A DNA stretch of 64,000 nt from Nitrosomonas aestuarii (GTDB taxonomy: Bacteria > Pseudomonadota > Gammaproteobacteria > Burkholderiales > Nitrosomonadaceae): the NCBI RefSeq assembly GCF_003046585.1, contig NZ_QAAE01000012.1, positions 1 through 64,000 on the forward strand. Reading direction: 5' to 3'. The notes beneath the pieces were generated by a model that was not told the origin of the DNA, ran no database searches, and saw only the letters and a list, made by a program, of their open reading frames with translations. The stretch's first letter is position 1. Each line of letters starts with the position of its first letter. Made by a program: the position numbers and the translations under genes. This document shows positions 29,248 through 37,239 of this stretch, in pieces.

Positions 29248-29262
29248 TACATCAAATTAAAC

Positions 29263-29276
29263 GAGCAAATTTGCTC
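29263..29276. promoter_or_regulatory. Palindrome between moeZ and the JAMM gene
   Basis: GAGCAAATTTGCTC is a perfect 14-bp palindrome in the 115-bp gap. It has the size of a dimeric repressor site but no terminator-like T run. Function unproven. Confidence 0.35.
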
Positions 29277-29362
29277 AATCTGCAAAAACAAATGTACAAA
29301 TCGGGATTGAAACGATTTTATTTTTCAATTTGTTAATAAATGATTGTTAGGAGACTAATATT

Positions 29363-29806
29363 ATGCTGACACTACACATTAAACTTGTCGAAGCCATGCT
29401 TGCTCAGGCACAAAAAGATCATCCTGTGGAAACCTGTGGAGTAATAGCTGGTCCGATTGGCTCCAATTTGCCGCAGCGTTTGATTCCTATGCAAAATGTC
29501 GCGCAATCTGAAGATTTCTTTCAATTTGATTCGCTTCAGCACTTGAAAGTCTGGAGAGAAATGGAAACACGTGGCGAGGCACCAGTTGTTATCTACCATT
29601 CACATACTAAAACGCCCGCTTATCCAAGCAAAACCGATGTTAAGTACGCAGCCGAACCGAAAGCGCATTATGTGATTATTTCATCAAATCGTCTGTACGG
29701 TGAAGAAATACGTAGCTTCCGTATTGTAGATGGCATAGTTATTGAAGAGAGAATCAAAATTGTAAACACCTATCAACCTAATCTAGAACAATTGAAAGTG
29801 GCTTAA
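29363..29806 (+). CDS. JAMM/MPN+ metalloprotease acting on the sulfur carrier
   Basis: A 147-residue stand-alone JAB1/MPN/Mov34 metalloenzyme. The full JAMM motif is visible: E23 in PVETCG, then H79-x-H81 and S89-x2-D92 in YHSHTKTPAYPSKTD, which together bind zinc. Bacterial homologues include Mec+ of Mycobacterium, which frees cysteine from CysO-cysteine, and QbsD of thioquinolobactin synthesis, which trims the QbsE carrier. Placement between moeZ and a ThiS-like carrier supports a role in that chemistry. TAGGAG precedes the ATG. Which carrier bond it cleaves is not known. Confidence 0.88.
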   Translation: MLTLHIKLVEAMLAQAQKDHPVETCGVIAGPIGSNLPQRLIPMQNVAQSEDFFQFDSLQHLKVWREMETRGEAPVVIYHSHTKTPAYPSKTDVKYAAEPKAHYVIISSNRLYGEEIRSFRIVDGIVIEERIKIVNTYQPNLEQLKVA

Positions 29807-29929
29807 GCCTGGAACTGCAGCATACTCTGTGAATGAGTAACGCTCGCTATACCTGGGAAAATTATCAATTTAATTGTCAAGCGTGCCCCGTAATGGGCAA
29901 GATTTAAATAAATATAAAAAGGAGGAAAA

Positions 29930-30202
29930 GTGTCTGTCAAAGTTAGTATTCCAACCATATTAAGACCCTTAACAAACGATCAAAAACAGATTGAAGCAGT
30001 TGGTATAAACGTTCTGGAGGTCATTGATCAGATGGATCAGCAATATCCGGGGATAAAAGAAAAGTTGATTGCAAAAGGCAAGCCGCATCGTTTTATTAAC
30101 ATTTATGTGAATGATAACGATATTCGCTTTAGTGACGGTCTCACGACAAATCTGAAAGACGGAGATTCTCTGACCATTTTACCTGCGGTAGCCGGAGGAT
30201 AA
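29930..30202 (+). CDS. MoaD/ThiS-family sulfur carrier protein
   Basis: A 90-residue ubiquitin-like carrier starting at GTG with a strong AAGGAGG about 8 nt upstream. The beta-grasp pattern is plain (VSIPTILRPLTN, GINVLEVIDQMDQQYPG, HRFINIYVNDNDIRF, DGDSLTILPAVAGG), and it ends exactly in Gly-Gly, the site that is adenylated and converted to a thiocarboxylate. Unlike Pseudomonas QbsE it has no extra residues after Gly-Gly, so it needs no trimming before activation; it is closer in layout to mycobacterial CysO. It ends 30 bp before the CaiB-type gene and belongs to the same transcript. Confidence 0.9.
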   Translation: MSVKVSIPTILRPLTNDQKQIEAVGINVLEVIDQMDQQYPGIKEKLIAKGKPHRFINIYVNDNDIRFSDGLTTNLKDGDSLTILPAVAGG

Positions 30203-30232
30203 ATTGATTTTAATTTTATCTTTTACTAGAAA

Positions 30233-32125
30233 ATGGAAATGAATCGACCATTAACCGGCTGCACCCTTTCGGGTTCCTTTGATCATGTGGCAACAGATTT
30301 TGCCCCAATTGTCGCATCTCTACGCTATCAGGCCAGTGCATTAGGTTTAAACGTCATTTCAAACAATAACGATGCGATGGGCGTAGCGTTGTCATTTGAA
30401 TTCACAACAACACGTACCCGGTCGGTTAGCTGTGATATTGCAAAATGGAGTGATGCTGCCAGACCGACTTCCATTACCGAAAACATTATTCAGGCAGCTT
30501 GTGGAATCATGTCGGTACATGGAAGAGTAAGTGGCGAACCGCGTCCGCTTGGATTGCAGTATGTATCAACTTTGACGGGAGCACTTGCGCTTCAGGGCTG
30601 TTTTGCTGCTGCACTGGGTCAATTGCGGGGCTTGTCTGTAACAAGCAGCAATATTTCAGTTGCATCCGCTGCATTACTAAGCATGGCACAGTATATAGCT
30701 GGCGCAACCGCAGCTGAAACACCAGAGACTATTTTGCCCGAAAGTATCTCTCATCCAGCGGCGCCTCCTTTCATGTCGTCGGATGGGTTTTGTTTTGAGC
30801 TTGAAACGCTTGATGTCGAGCCGTGGCAAAGATTCTGGGCACAGTTTGGTATTAGCTCGGCCGTGTCAGGAAAGGGATGGAATGCATTTTTGTTGCGCTA
30901 TGCTAAGGCGATATCTCCGCTTCCCGATGAATTGGCCAGTGCGCTTACAAATCATACGTACCAACATATATCAGAAATATGTGCACGCACTGGAATGTCC
31001 ATCTGCCCGTTACGCTCTGTAAAAGAAAGACAGCAGGATGAGCATTTTATGCATGAGTGGGTGCAGGGGCCATGGGCATTTGAATTTAGACCAAGTTTCA
31101 ATAGCAGAAATACTATAAAAAAAGCTGAAAATAAACTTCCGTTAAGTGGTGTAACAGTTATTGAATCCTGCCGCCGGATTCAAGGCCCGCTTGCTGGTCA
31201 TTTGCTTGCGCTTCTGGGTGCTGAAGTTATACGGATCGAGCCGCCGGGGGGAGATCCGCTTCGCGGAATGCCTCCCATGGCCGATGGTTGTTCCGTTCGG
31301 TTTGATGCACTCAATCGACTCAAAACGATCAGAGAGGTTGACATAAAGTCTTCAGCGGGAAAGGCGGAAATCAAGGAACTGGTTCGGTATGCAGATGTTT
31401 TTCTGCATAACTGGGCGCCAAATAAAGCGGCGCAACTGGGGCTTGATTATAGTGATTTCGTTGATCTGAATCCTGCATTGATCTATGCCTATGCGGCGGG
31501 TTGGTCGACAAATGGCAGCGCAGATCCATTCTTGAATTCAATACCGGGAACAGATTTTATGACACAAGCCTACTCGGGGGTTGCCAGAAAAATTTCTCAA
31601 GCCTGCGGTACTCGAGGTGGTTCTCTTTTTACAGTACTTGATGTGTTGGGGGGAGTTATTGCCGCTCAAGGCGCTACCGCAGCGCTACTTAAAAAAGATC
31701 TGGACAACGTGGGTGGCAAGGTGACCTCATCGTTGCTGAGCGCAGCAACGCTATTATGTATAGATGATTTTCCTGATTTTGATGTGTTAAACACCCACGT
31801 AAATTCAGAAAGCGTAATTAATGGTGTTTTTGCTACTCAACATGGAAAAATCGCAATTGAGTGTCCTGATCGCAACGCAGTATATCGTTTGGTTGATGCC
31901 CTGGGCATGACGAGCGAGCCTGATGTGGCTGGCTTTCAGCAGCATTTGGAGAGTTTGCTGCTTTCTAGAACAGCAGAAGAATGGCGCTTAATTCTTGAAC
32001 GAGCGAATGTGCCTGTGGCTCATGTTGTTGAAGATCTTACGGTATTGCAAAATCAGATTCGCCTTCAGCAACAATTAAGTTCGGATTCCTATACCAAAGT
32101 GATGTCTCCCTGGAGTTTTAAATGA
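30233..32125 (+). CDS. Double-length CaiB/BaiF (class III CoA-transferase family) protein
   Basis: A 630-residue protein, about one and a half times a normal family III CoA-transferase. From about residue 300 onward it is a recognisable CaiB/BaiF unit: PLSGVTVIESCRRIQGPLAG, LGAEVIRIEPPGGDPLR, LVRYADVFLHNWAPNKAAQLGLDY, and NPALIYAYAAGW. Residues 80-290 also resemble the middle of a CaiB unit (ACGIMSVHGRVSGEPRPLGL, then LTGALALQGCFAAALGQLRG), so it appears to be a tandem fusion with a shortened first unit. It should move or accept a CoA group on a carboxylate. Its end overlaps the acyl-AMP ligase start by 4 bp, indicating coupled translation. Confidence 0.8.
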   Translation: MEMNRPLTGCTLSGSFDHVATDFAPIVASLRYQASALGLNVISNNNDAMGVALSFEFTTTRTRSVSCDIAKWSDAARPTSITENIIQAACGIMSVHGRVSGEPRPLGLQYVSTLTGALALQGCFAAALGQLRGLSVTSSNISVASAALLSMAQYIAGATAAETPETILPESISHPAAPPFMSSDGFCFELETLDVEPWQRFWAQFGISSAVSGKGWNAFLLRYAKAISPLPDELASALTNHTYQHISEICARTGMSICPLRSVKERQQDEHFMHEWVQGPWAFEFRPSFNSRNTIKKAENKLPLSGVTVIESCRRIQGPLAGHLLALLGAEVIRIEPPGGDPLRGMPPMADGCSVRFDALNRLKTIREVDIKSSAGKAEIKELVRYADVFLHNWAPNKAAQLGLDYSDFVDLNPALIYAYAAGWSTNGSADPFLNSIPGTDFMTQAYSGVARKISQACGTRGGSLFTVLDVLGGVIAAQGATAALLKKDLDNVGGKVTSSLLSAATLLCIDDFPDFDVLNTHVNSESVINGVFATQHGKIAIECPDRNAVYRLVDALGMTSEPDVAGFQQHLESLLLSRTAEEWRLILERANVPVAHVVEDLTVLQNQIRLQQQLSSDSYTKVMSPWSFK

Positions 32126-33756
32126 ATCATGCAGGAATTATTGATCTGGTACCCACTGAGGTTCGTCGTCAGTGGATGCAGAATGGAATTTATCCAAATA
32201 AATCTGTCTATGAGCTTTTTCTGGAGCGTGCCTTGCAAACTCCCGATAAACCGGCAGTGGTTACGTTGTACGAAATAATTACTTATGCCGAGTTGCTGGA
32301 CAAGGTAAAACGGCTTGCTGCCGCCTTCAAAATGCGTGGTGTTGTTACCGGAGATGTAGTTGCTTACCAGCTTCAGAATAATTGGCGAAGTTGCGCAATC
32401 GATCTGGCTGCATCATCGTTGGGTGCCATTGTGGCGCCTTTCCCACCCGGACGTGGGCTGCTTGATGTTCAATCTCTTCTAAGAAAATGTGATGCGCGCG
32501 TGATTATTGTAGAACAGGAATATGCGGGAGTGGATGTCTGCGAGCTCATTGAATCAATTCGGCCGACTTTGTTATCACTTCGTATACTCGTTGTAAATGG
32601 GAAAGCCAGAGATAACTGGTATGCATTGGATGATTTTTTTATGTCTGAGCCTCTTGAATCTGACCAATTTCCGGATACTTGTCCTGATTCTCCGGTTCGC
32701 TTTCTTATTTCGTCCGGAACAGAATCAGATCCAAAGTGGGTAGCATATTCCCATAACGCGCTTATAGGGGGAAGGGGGCGTTTTTTGGAGCGTATTCATC
32801 CGTCGGATGAAACTTTCCGAGGTCTATACCTGATGCCCTTGGGGACTGCTTTTGGTTCAACCGCTACATTTGGAATTTTATCCTGGCTTGGCGGAACCGT
32901 GATTTTATTACGCCAGTTCGATGTCGCTGCGGCCATTGATGCGATTGCAAAGTTGAAGCCGAACTATATTTTCGGTGTGCCAACGATGTTTCAGAGAATT
33001 GCTGCGGATCCTGAACTATTGAAAGCGGATACAACCAGTTTGATTGCCATTATCAGTGGCGGTGCAAAAATTGATGAAATTTCAATCCGCCGTTGTACTG
33101 ATGCATTTCGATGCGGCTTTATCAGTCTATATGGGTCTGCCGATGGTGTGAATTGCCATACTACACTTGATGATGACCTGGAGGCAATATTACATAAGGC
33201 TGGCCGACCCAATCCTGGGGTTTGTGCCATCAAAATTGTTGACGATCAGAAACAGGAAATAACCCAGGGAGAAATTGGGGAAATTGCAGCTAGAGGTCCA
33301 ATAAGTCCGATGCAATATGTTAATTCTCCTGATCTTGATGCATTGTATAGAGATGATGAAGGGTGGGTATACACAGGAGATCTGGGTTACATTGACAGCG
33401 ATGGTTACCTGGTACTGTCGGGCCGGAAAAAAGAAATCATAATTCGCGGCGGTGTCAATATCAGTCCTGCACAGATAGAGAATATCGCGATATCCCACCC
33501 GGCTGTTGTCAGTGCTGTTTGTGTACCGGTTGCTGATCCGGATCTGGGGCATCGAGTATGTCTTTGCGTGGTATTGCAGGAAAGTGCCGTGCGTCCATCA
33601 TTATCCCAATTTGCCAGCTATCTACTTGAGAAAGGACTGGAAACCAACAAGCTTCCAGAGTATTTGCGCTATTTTCGCCAGTTGCCACTCAATCCTGCTG
33701 GGAAAGTCGACAAGAAAAAACTGTCAGCAGAAGCTGTATTTTCAATGATTAATTAA
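32122..33756 (+). CDS. Acyl-CoA synthetase / acyl-AMP ligase
   Basis: A 544-residue member of the ANL superfamily that activates a carboxylic acid as acyl-AMP and usually transfers it to CoA. Core motifs are visible: the phosphate loop SSGTESDPKWVAYSH near residue 196 (the usual second Gly is Glu, and PKG reads PKW), YTGDLGYIDSDGYL, GRKKEIIIRGGVNISPAQIE, and the C-terminal catalytic Lys in NPAGKVDKKKL near 530. The altered loop may affect rate or specificity. In the thiocarboxylate siderophore clusters a ligase of this type activates the acid that receives sulfur from the carrier. It overlaps the CaiB-type gene. Confidence 0.88.
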   Translation: MNHAGIIDLVPTEVRRQWMQNGIYPNKSVYELFLERALQTPDKPAVVTLYEIITYAELLDKVKRLAAAFKMRGVVTGDVVAYQLQNNWRSCAIDLAASSLGAIVAPFPPGRGLLDVQSLLRKCDARVIIVEQEYAGVDVCELIESIRPTLLSLRILVVNGKARDNWYALDDFFMSEPLESDQFPDTCPDSPVRFLISSGTESDPKWVAYSHNALIGGRGRFLERIHPSDETFRGLYLMPLGTAFGSTATFGILSWLGGTVILLRQFDVAAAIDAIAKLKPNYIFGVPTMFQRIAADPELLKADTTSLIAIISGGAKIDEISIRRCTDAFRCGFISLYGSADGVNCHTTLDDDLEAILHKAGRPNPGVCAIKIVDDQKQEITQGEIGEIAARGPISPMQYVNSPDLDALYRDDEGWVYTGDLGYIDSDGYLVLSGRKKEIIIRGGVNISPAQIENIAISHPAVVSAVCVPVADPDLGHRVCLCVVLQESAVRPSLSQFASYLLEKGLETNKLPEYLRYFRQLPLNPAGKVDKKKLSAEAVFSMIN

Positions 33757-33782
33757 GTCAAATCTAATTGAGGTTATTAAGC

Positions 33783-34985
33783 GTGCTCAGTGAAACAAAA
33801 AAGAAAGAACCTGCTGCATTGGCCAAATTACTTGCAAATGAAGTTAGAAATTTTATTGATGAATTGGTTATTCCGAATGAACAGCAGTTGTCGCGTAAAG
33901 GGCGTCGCGCATCCAGGATGATCTCCGAGCTTACGGATCAAGCACGTTCAGCAGGATTGTGGGGATTATTTTATCCCTATGAGTATGGTGGGAAAATCGA
34001 CTCACTGGAGGATTATCTGGTAGTTGCAGAGCAAGAGGGTCGCACTGTATTTTCCCATGAGATTTTTGGCAGTCATACCGCATTAGACGCGCGAATGCTG
34101 CAGAAATTTGGTAATGAAACAATCTATACAAAATTTCTGAGACCAATGGCATCTGGAAATGCACGGCCCTGCTATGCCATGACCGAACCTGAGCACAGTG
34201 GTTCAGTGCCCGGATTAATTAGAGCATCAGCCTGTTTATCGAATGGCAATTGGCATATCAATGGTAGAAAATGGTTTGTGTCCAACGCGAATAATGCAAC
34301 ATTTGTGACTGTTTTGGTGCGTACAACAGAAGACGAGGTCGATATCAGAAAGACCCTTTCAATGATCATTGTTCCTGTCGAATCGCAGGGATTCAAAATA
34401 GAACGTCAAATTTCAGTAATGGATAGCTCGTTGAAGCAAAGTGAAATATCGTTCAATGAGGTGCAGGTGCCTGAATCGAATTTACTGGGTGTTTGTGGTG
34501 ATGGCATTAATATGATGAATCACCGACTTGGTATTGGTAGATTATTGCGTTCTATGCATTGGGTAGGCTTGGCGCAACGATGCCTGGATATGATGGGGGC
34601 CAGAATTCATTCTCCGCGTGGTTCGACCGCGCGTCTCCAGGATAAACAACTCGTTCGTCAGCATATTGCCAAGGCTTATCATGCAATTGCAAGTGCCCGG
34701 GAAATGATCAGAGTAGCAGCCCGGGGTGTTGATACACAGTGCTCAAGTAATATCGAAATTAACATCGCCAAAATGGCGGCATCTCAGGCCCTGTGCGCTG
34801 CGTCCGATTCCGCCGTACAGATTTTTGGTGCTGAGGGCGTGAGTGAACTGACTCCTCTTTCAAACATTATTCGAATTGCGCGGACTACACGCATTCTTGA
34901 CGGTACAGATGAATCGTTAATCAGTTCGGTAGGACGTCAGTTAATTGATTTCTATAAACATCAAGGTGTATATCATTTCAATTAA
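33783..34985 (+). CDS. Acyl-CoA dehydrogenase-like protein
   Basis: A 400-residue flavoprotein-type acyl-CoA dehydrogenase. Visible elements: CYAMTEPEHSGS (flavin strand region), WHINGRKWFVSNANNA, IEINIAKMAASQALC, VQIFGAEGVSE and the C-terminal TTRILDGTDESLISSVGRQL. In medium-chain enzymes the catalytic base is Glu in an EGT motif; here the aligned position reads DGT, with Asp, a pattern also seen in ACAD10/11-type proteins. I chose GTG at 33783, with GAGG about 10 nt before it, over TTG at 33768. It would oxidise the acyl-CoA made by the ligase, or act as an altered oxidase. Confidence 0.85.
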   Translation: MLSETKKKEPAALAKLLANEVRNFIDELVIPNEQQLSRKGRRASRMISELTDQARSAGLWGLFYPYEYGGKIDSLEDYLVVAEQEGRTVFSHEIFGSHTALDARMLQKFGNETIYTKFLRPMASGNARPCYAMTEPEHSGSVPGLIRASACLSNGNWHINGRKWFVSNANNATFVTVLVRTTEDEVDIRKTLSMIIVPVESQGFKIERQISVMDSSLKQSEISFNEVQVPESNLLGVCGDGINMMNHRLGIGRLLRSMHWVGLAQRCLDMMGARIHSPRGSTARLQDKQLVRQHIAKAYHAIASAREMIRVAARGVDTQCSSNIEINIAKMAASQALCAASDSAVQIFGAEGVSELTPLSNIIRIARTTRILDGTDESLISSVGRQLIDFYKHQGVYHFN

Positions 34986-35102
34986 CTGCGTATCTGTTAT
35001 TTTCCAGACGCTGTTTCCAAAACACTCATCCTTGGCTGTTGATGGTCAGGGAAATTCTGAGATAACGAGCTTTGTATCAATATATCTGGTTTTATAACCA
35101 TC

Positions 35103-36323
35103 ATGATTAGAAAAACAAGTACTTTGCGAATAGAAAAATCAACCCTGACAGGGTATTTATTTATTGTTGTTCTGGTTTTTGCCATGGCTTTACCTATGCT
35201 GGTGTTGTATGCAATCAGTACGCTGGGACCGTTGCTGAGCCAGGATTTGGTCTTTGATAGCACTATGTTGGGTTATCTAGTAATGAGTTCATTTGGTCTG
35301 GCTGCTATTTTGTCACTATGGTCCGGGGCTATAGTTGATTTTTTTGGCACACGCAAGATGCTTTTGGTGATCTTTTTTACGATAGCGATAGCATTTATGC
35401 TTATTGCCAGCGTGCAAACTTTTGCTGGACTGATTATGGCTGTAGCTATTTGTGGTATTGCACAGGCCCTGGCCAACCCAGTTACAAATTTGCTTATTGC
35501 ACAACAAGTTACTCAGGATAAAAAAGCAAGAATAGTGGGCATCAAGCAATCAGGTGTTCAACTGGCGGCCCTTTTTGCAGGCTTGTTATTGCCGGGTATT
35601 GCCCTGTTGTATGGCTGGCGCGCAGCTTTCTGGGCGATTGTGCCAGTCGCCATCTTATTTTGTTTTTCAACGTTTCTCGTTACACCAAAAGCACATGTCA
35701 GAATAACAAAGGGTTTTACATATACCTTTCCAAATTCGTTGCTGATGTGGTTAATGTGTATTCAGTTTTGCATGGGAATATCTCTTTCCGCCTATGTAAC
35801 TTTTTTGCCGACCTTCGCAATTCAACAGGGTATGACACTTTTTATGGCGGATAGCTTAATCGCTGTATTTGGTGTTATGGGCATGCTGTCGCGAATTGTG
35901 CTGACCCCGGTGGGTGCAAAACTCAAGGATGAATCATGGCTGCTATGCATTCTTGCAGCCATCGCAGCGGGTGCCATAGTGTTTACTATGTATGCTGATA
36001 TTGATAGACACGAATGGTTGTGGCTGGGTGCGGCGTGTGTTGGGCTCAGTGCGGTAGGTACGAACGCGATAGCTATGAGCATGGTGATCAGAGATTCAGC
36101 TTTTGGCACGGTAACCACTGCTTCCAGTTTTATTTCCGTCGCTTTCTTTGGCGGTTTTGCGCTGGGTCCTCCACTATACGCCATATTGGCGGATTATTCA
36201 GGCGGTTTCCTGCTAGGCTGGAAAATGCTGGTTGTCGTACTGGTTTGCGCTTGTGTTCTGGCGTTGGCATTGAATTCTGCCCGACGGCAAAGCGCGGAAC
36301 GATTGACGGCGAAAACGATATGA
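35103..36323 (+). CDS. MFS transporter of the sulfur-carrier cluster
   Basis: A 406-residue major facilitator protein with 12 hydrophobic segments. The loop after helix 2 reads DFFGTRKM, a variant of the MFS signature, and helix 5 shows GIKQSGVQLAALFAG. The second half starts near FPNSLLMWLMCIQFCMGISLSAY. It follows the dehydrogenase gene by 117 bp in the same direction and precedes a leftward hydrolase gene, so it closes the first operon. In the comparable thiocarboxylate siderophore clusters an MFS protein exports the product; this one could do that or import a precursor. Confidence 0.82.
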   Translation: MIRKTSTLRIEKSTLTGYLFIVVLVFAMALPMLVLYAISTLGPLLSQDLVFDSTMLGYLVMSSFGLAAILSLWSGAIVDFFGTRKMLLVIFFTIAIAFMLIASVQTFAGLIMAVAICGIAQALANPVTNLLIAQQVTQDKKARIVGIKQSGVQLAALFAGLLLPGIALLYGWRAAFWAIVPVAILFCFSTFLVTPKAHVRITKGFTYTFPNSLLMWLMCIQFCMGISLSAYVTFLPTFAIQQGMTLFMADSLIAVFGVMGMLSRIVLTPVGAKLKDESWLLCILAAIAAGAIVFTMYADIDRHEWLWLGAACVGLSAVGTNAIAMSMVIRDSAFGTVTTASSFISVAFFGGFALGPPLYAILADYSGGFLLGWKMLVVVLVCACVLALALNSARRQSAERLTAKTI

Positions 36324-36350
36324 GCTGTAGCGTGCAATCGAAAACCAGGG

Positions 36351-37130
36351 TTAATTTTTAAGAAATCTTACAATTTCGTGAGCAAACAGATCAGGTGCTG
36401 TTCTCATCGCGCTATGTTGCTGTCCTTGGAGAATTTCAATCCGACTGTTCGGGAGACTTTGAGAGAGCAGGTTGGCTGTATCGTAACGGCGAGCCGGACT
36501 GTCGCCGCCAAGTAAAAGCAACACTGGAATCTGAAGAAAACTGAATCGTTGAGGATTAAAAACATAATGATTGATACTTCTTAGTTCGCGCAATATCGTG
36601 CGGGATGTCGCTGTGCGTGCTTTCCAGCTGGGTCCTGCCTGCAATGCCATAAGCTCGGAGCGAGGTGTTTTGAGAATGTCACGGTAGAAAAGCAGCAGAA
36701 CTTCTTCCCATTTTTCTGATTCATGCAGGATTTTCAGGTTTGTTTCAACTGTGGCTGACCAACCACTGCCGGTTAGCGAGATGGATGGTTCATAAAGAAT
36801 CAGACTACGAATGTTTTCAGTTAAACGTGTGGCTTCTAATGCACAAAGTCCTCCGAAGGAGTGCCCAAGAAGATGAACGTTGGTGCCGATGGCGTCAATA
36901 ACTGCTGCGACATCTTCGCATTCCCGTTCAAAGGCATAATGCCCGGAATCACCGCTGTCGCCGCGGCCACGCCGATCCATGGTCCATACGCTGAAGTGTC
37001 GTGCCAGTGCTGATACAGGTGACCAGGCGAGGTGGTCGCTGGTAGTGCCATGTATGAGTAAGAGCGCATCGCCCTTGCCCTGTTGCCAGCATGCGATAGA
37101 TGTGCCGTCTTTGGAAGTTATGCGTTTCAT
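36351..37130 (-). CDS. Alpha/beta hydrolase
   Basis: A 259-residue alpha/beta hydrolase fold protein. The oxyanion region is LLIHGTTSDHLAWSPV, the nucleophile elbow VHLLGHSFGGLCALEA with Ser in GHSFG, a probable acid lies in the LLLLGGDSPARRYD strand, and the catalytic His in QGQQHSAMRTAPDLF. Close relatives are annotated as esterases, lactonases or haloperoxidase-like enzymes. It is read towards the MFS gene, the only minus-strand gene of the 28-41 kb segment, and could release or hydrolyse an ester or thioester made by the cluster. It may also be unrelated. The ATG at 37130 begins MKRITSKDGTSIACWQQGKG, a usual family opening. Confidence 0.85.
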   Translation of the reverse strand: MKRITSKDGTSIACWQQGKGDALLLIHGTTSDHLAWSPVSALARHFSVWTMDRRGRGDSGDSGHYAFERECEDVAAVIDAIGTNVHLLGHSFGGLCALEATRLTENIRSLILYEPSISLTGSGWSATVETNLKILHESEKWEEVLLLFYRDILKTPRSELMALQAGPSWKARTATSRTILRELRSINHYVFNPQRFSFLQIPVLLLLGGDSPARRYDTANLLSQSLPNSRIEILQGQQHSAMRTAPDLFAHEIVRFLKN

Positions 37131-37239
37131 AAAATGTGAAAACCAGCTTTGAATCTGAAATATTCAGCAATTGAAAAAAATTGATGTACCAATCTTAATC
37201 ATATAGCTAATTGACATAAACAGCCAAGCAGCTTTTGAA

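Noticed and set aside
28078..30202. Ordinary molybdopterin or thiamine synthesis locus
   Set aside because: No moaE, moaA, thiG or thiE is linked, and a JAMM protease is not part of those routes; the downstream acyl-activating genes favour another role.
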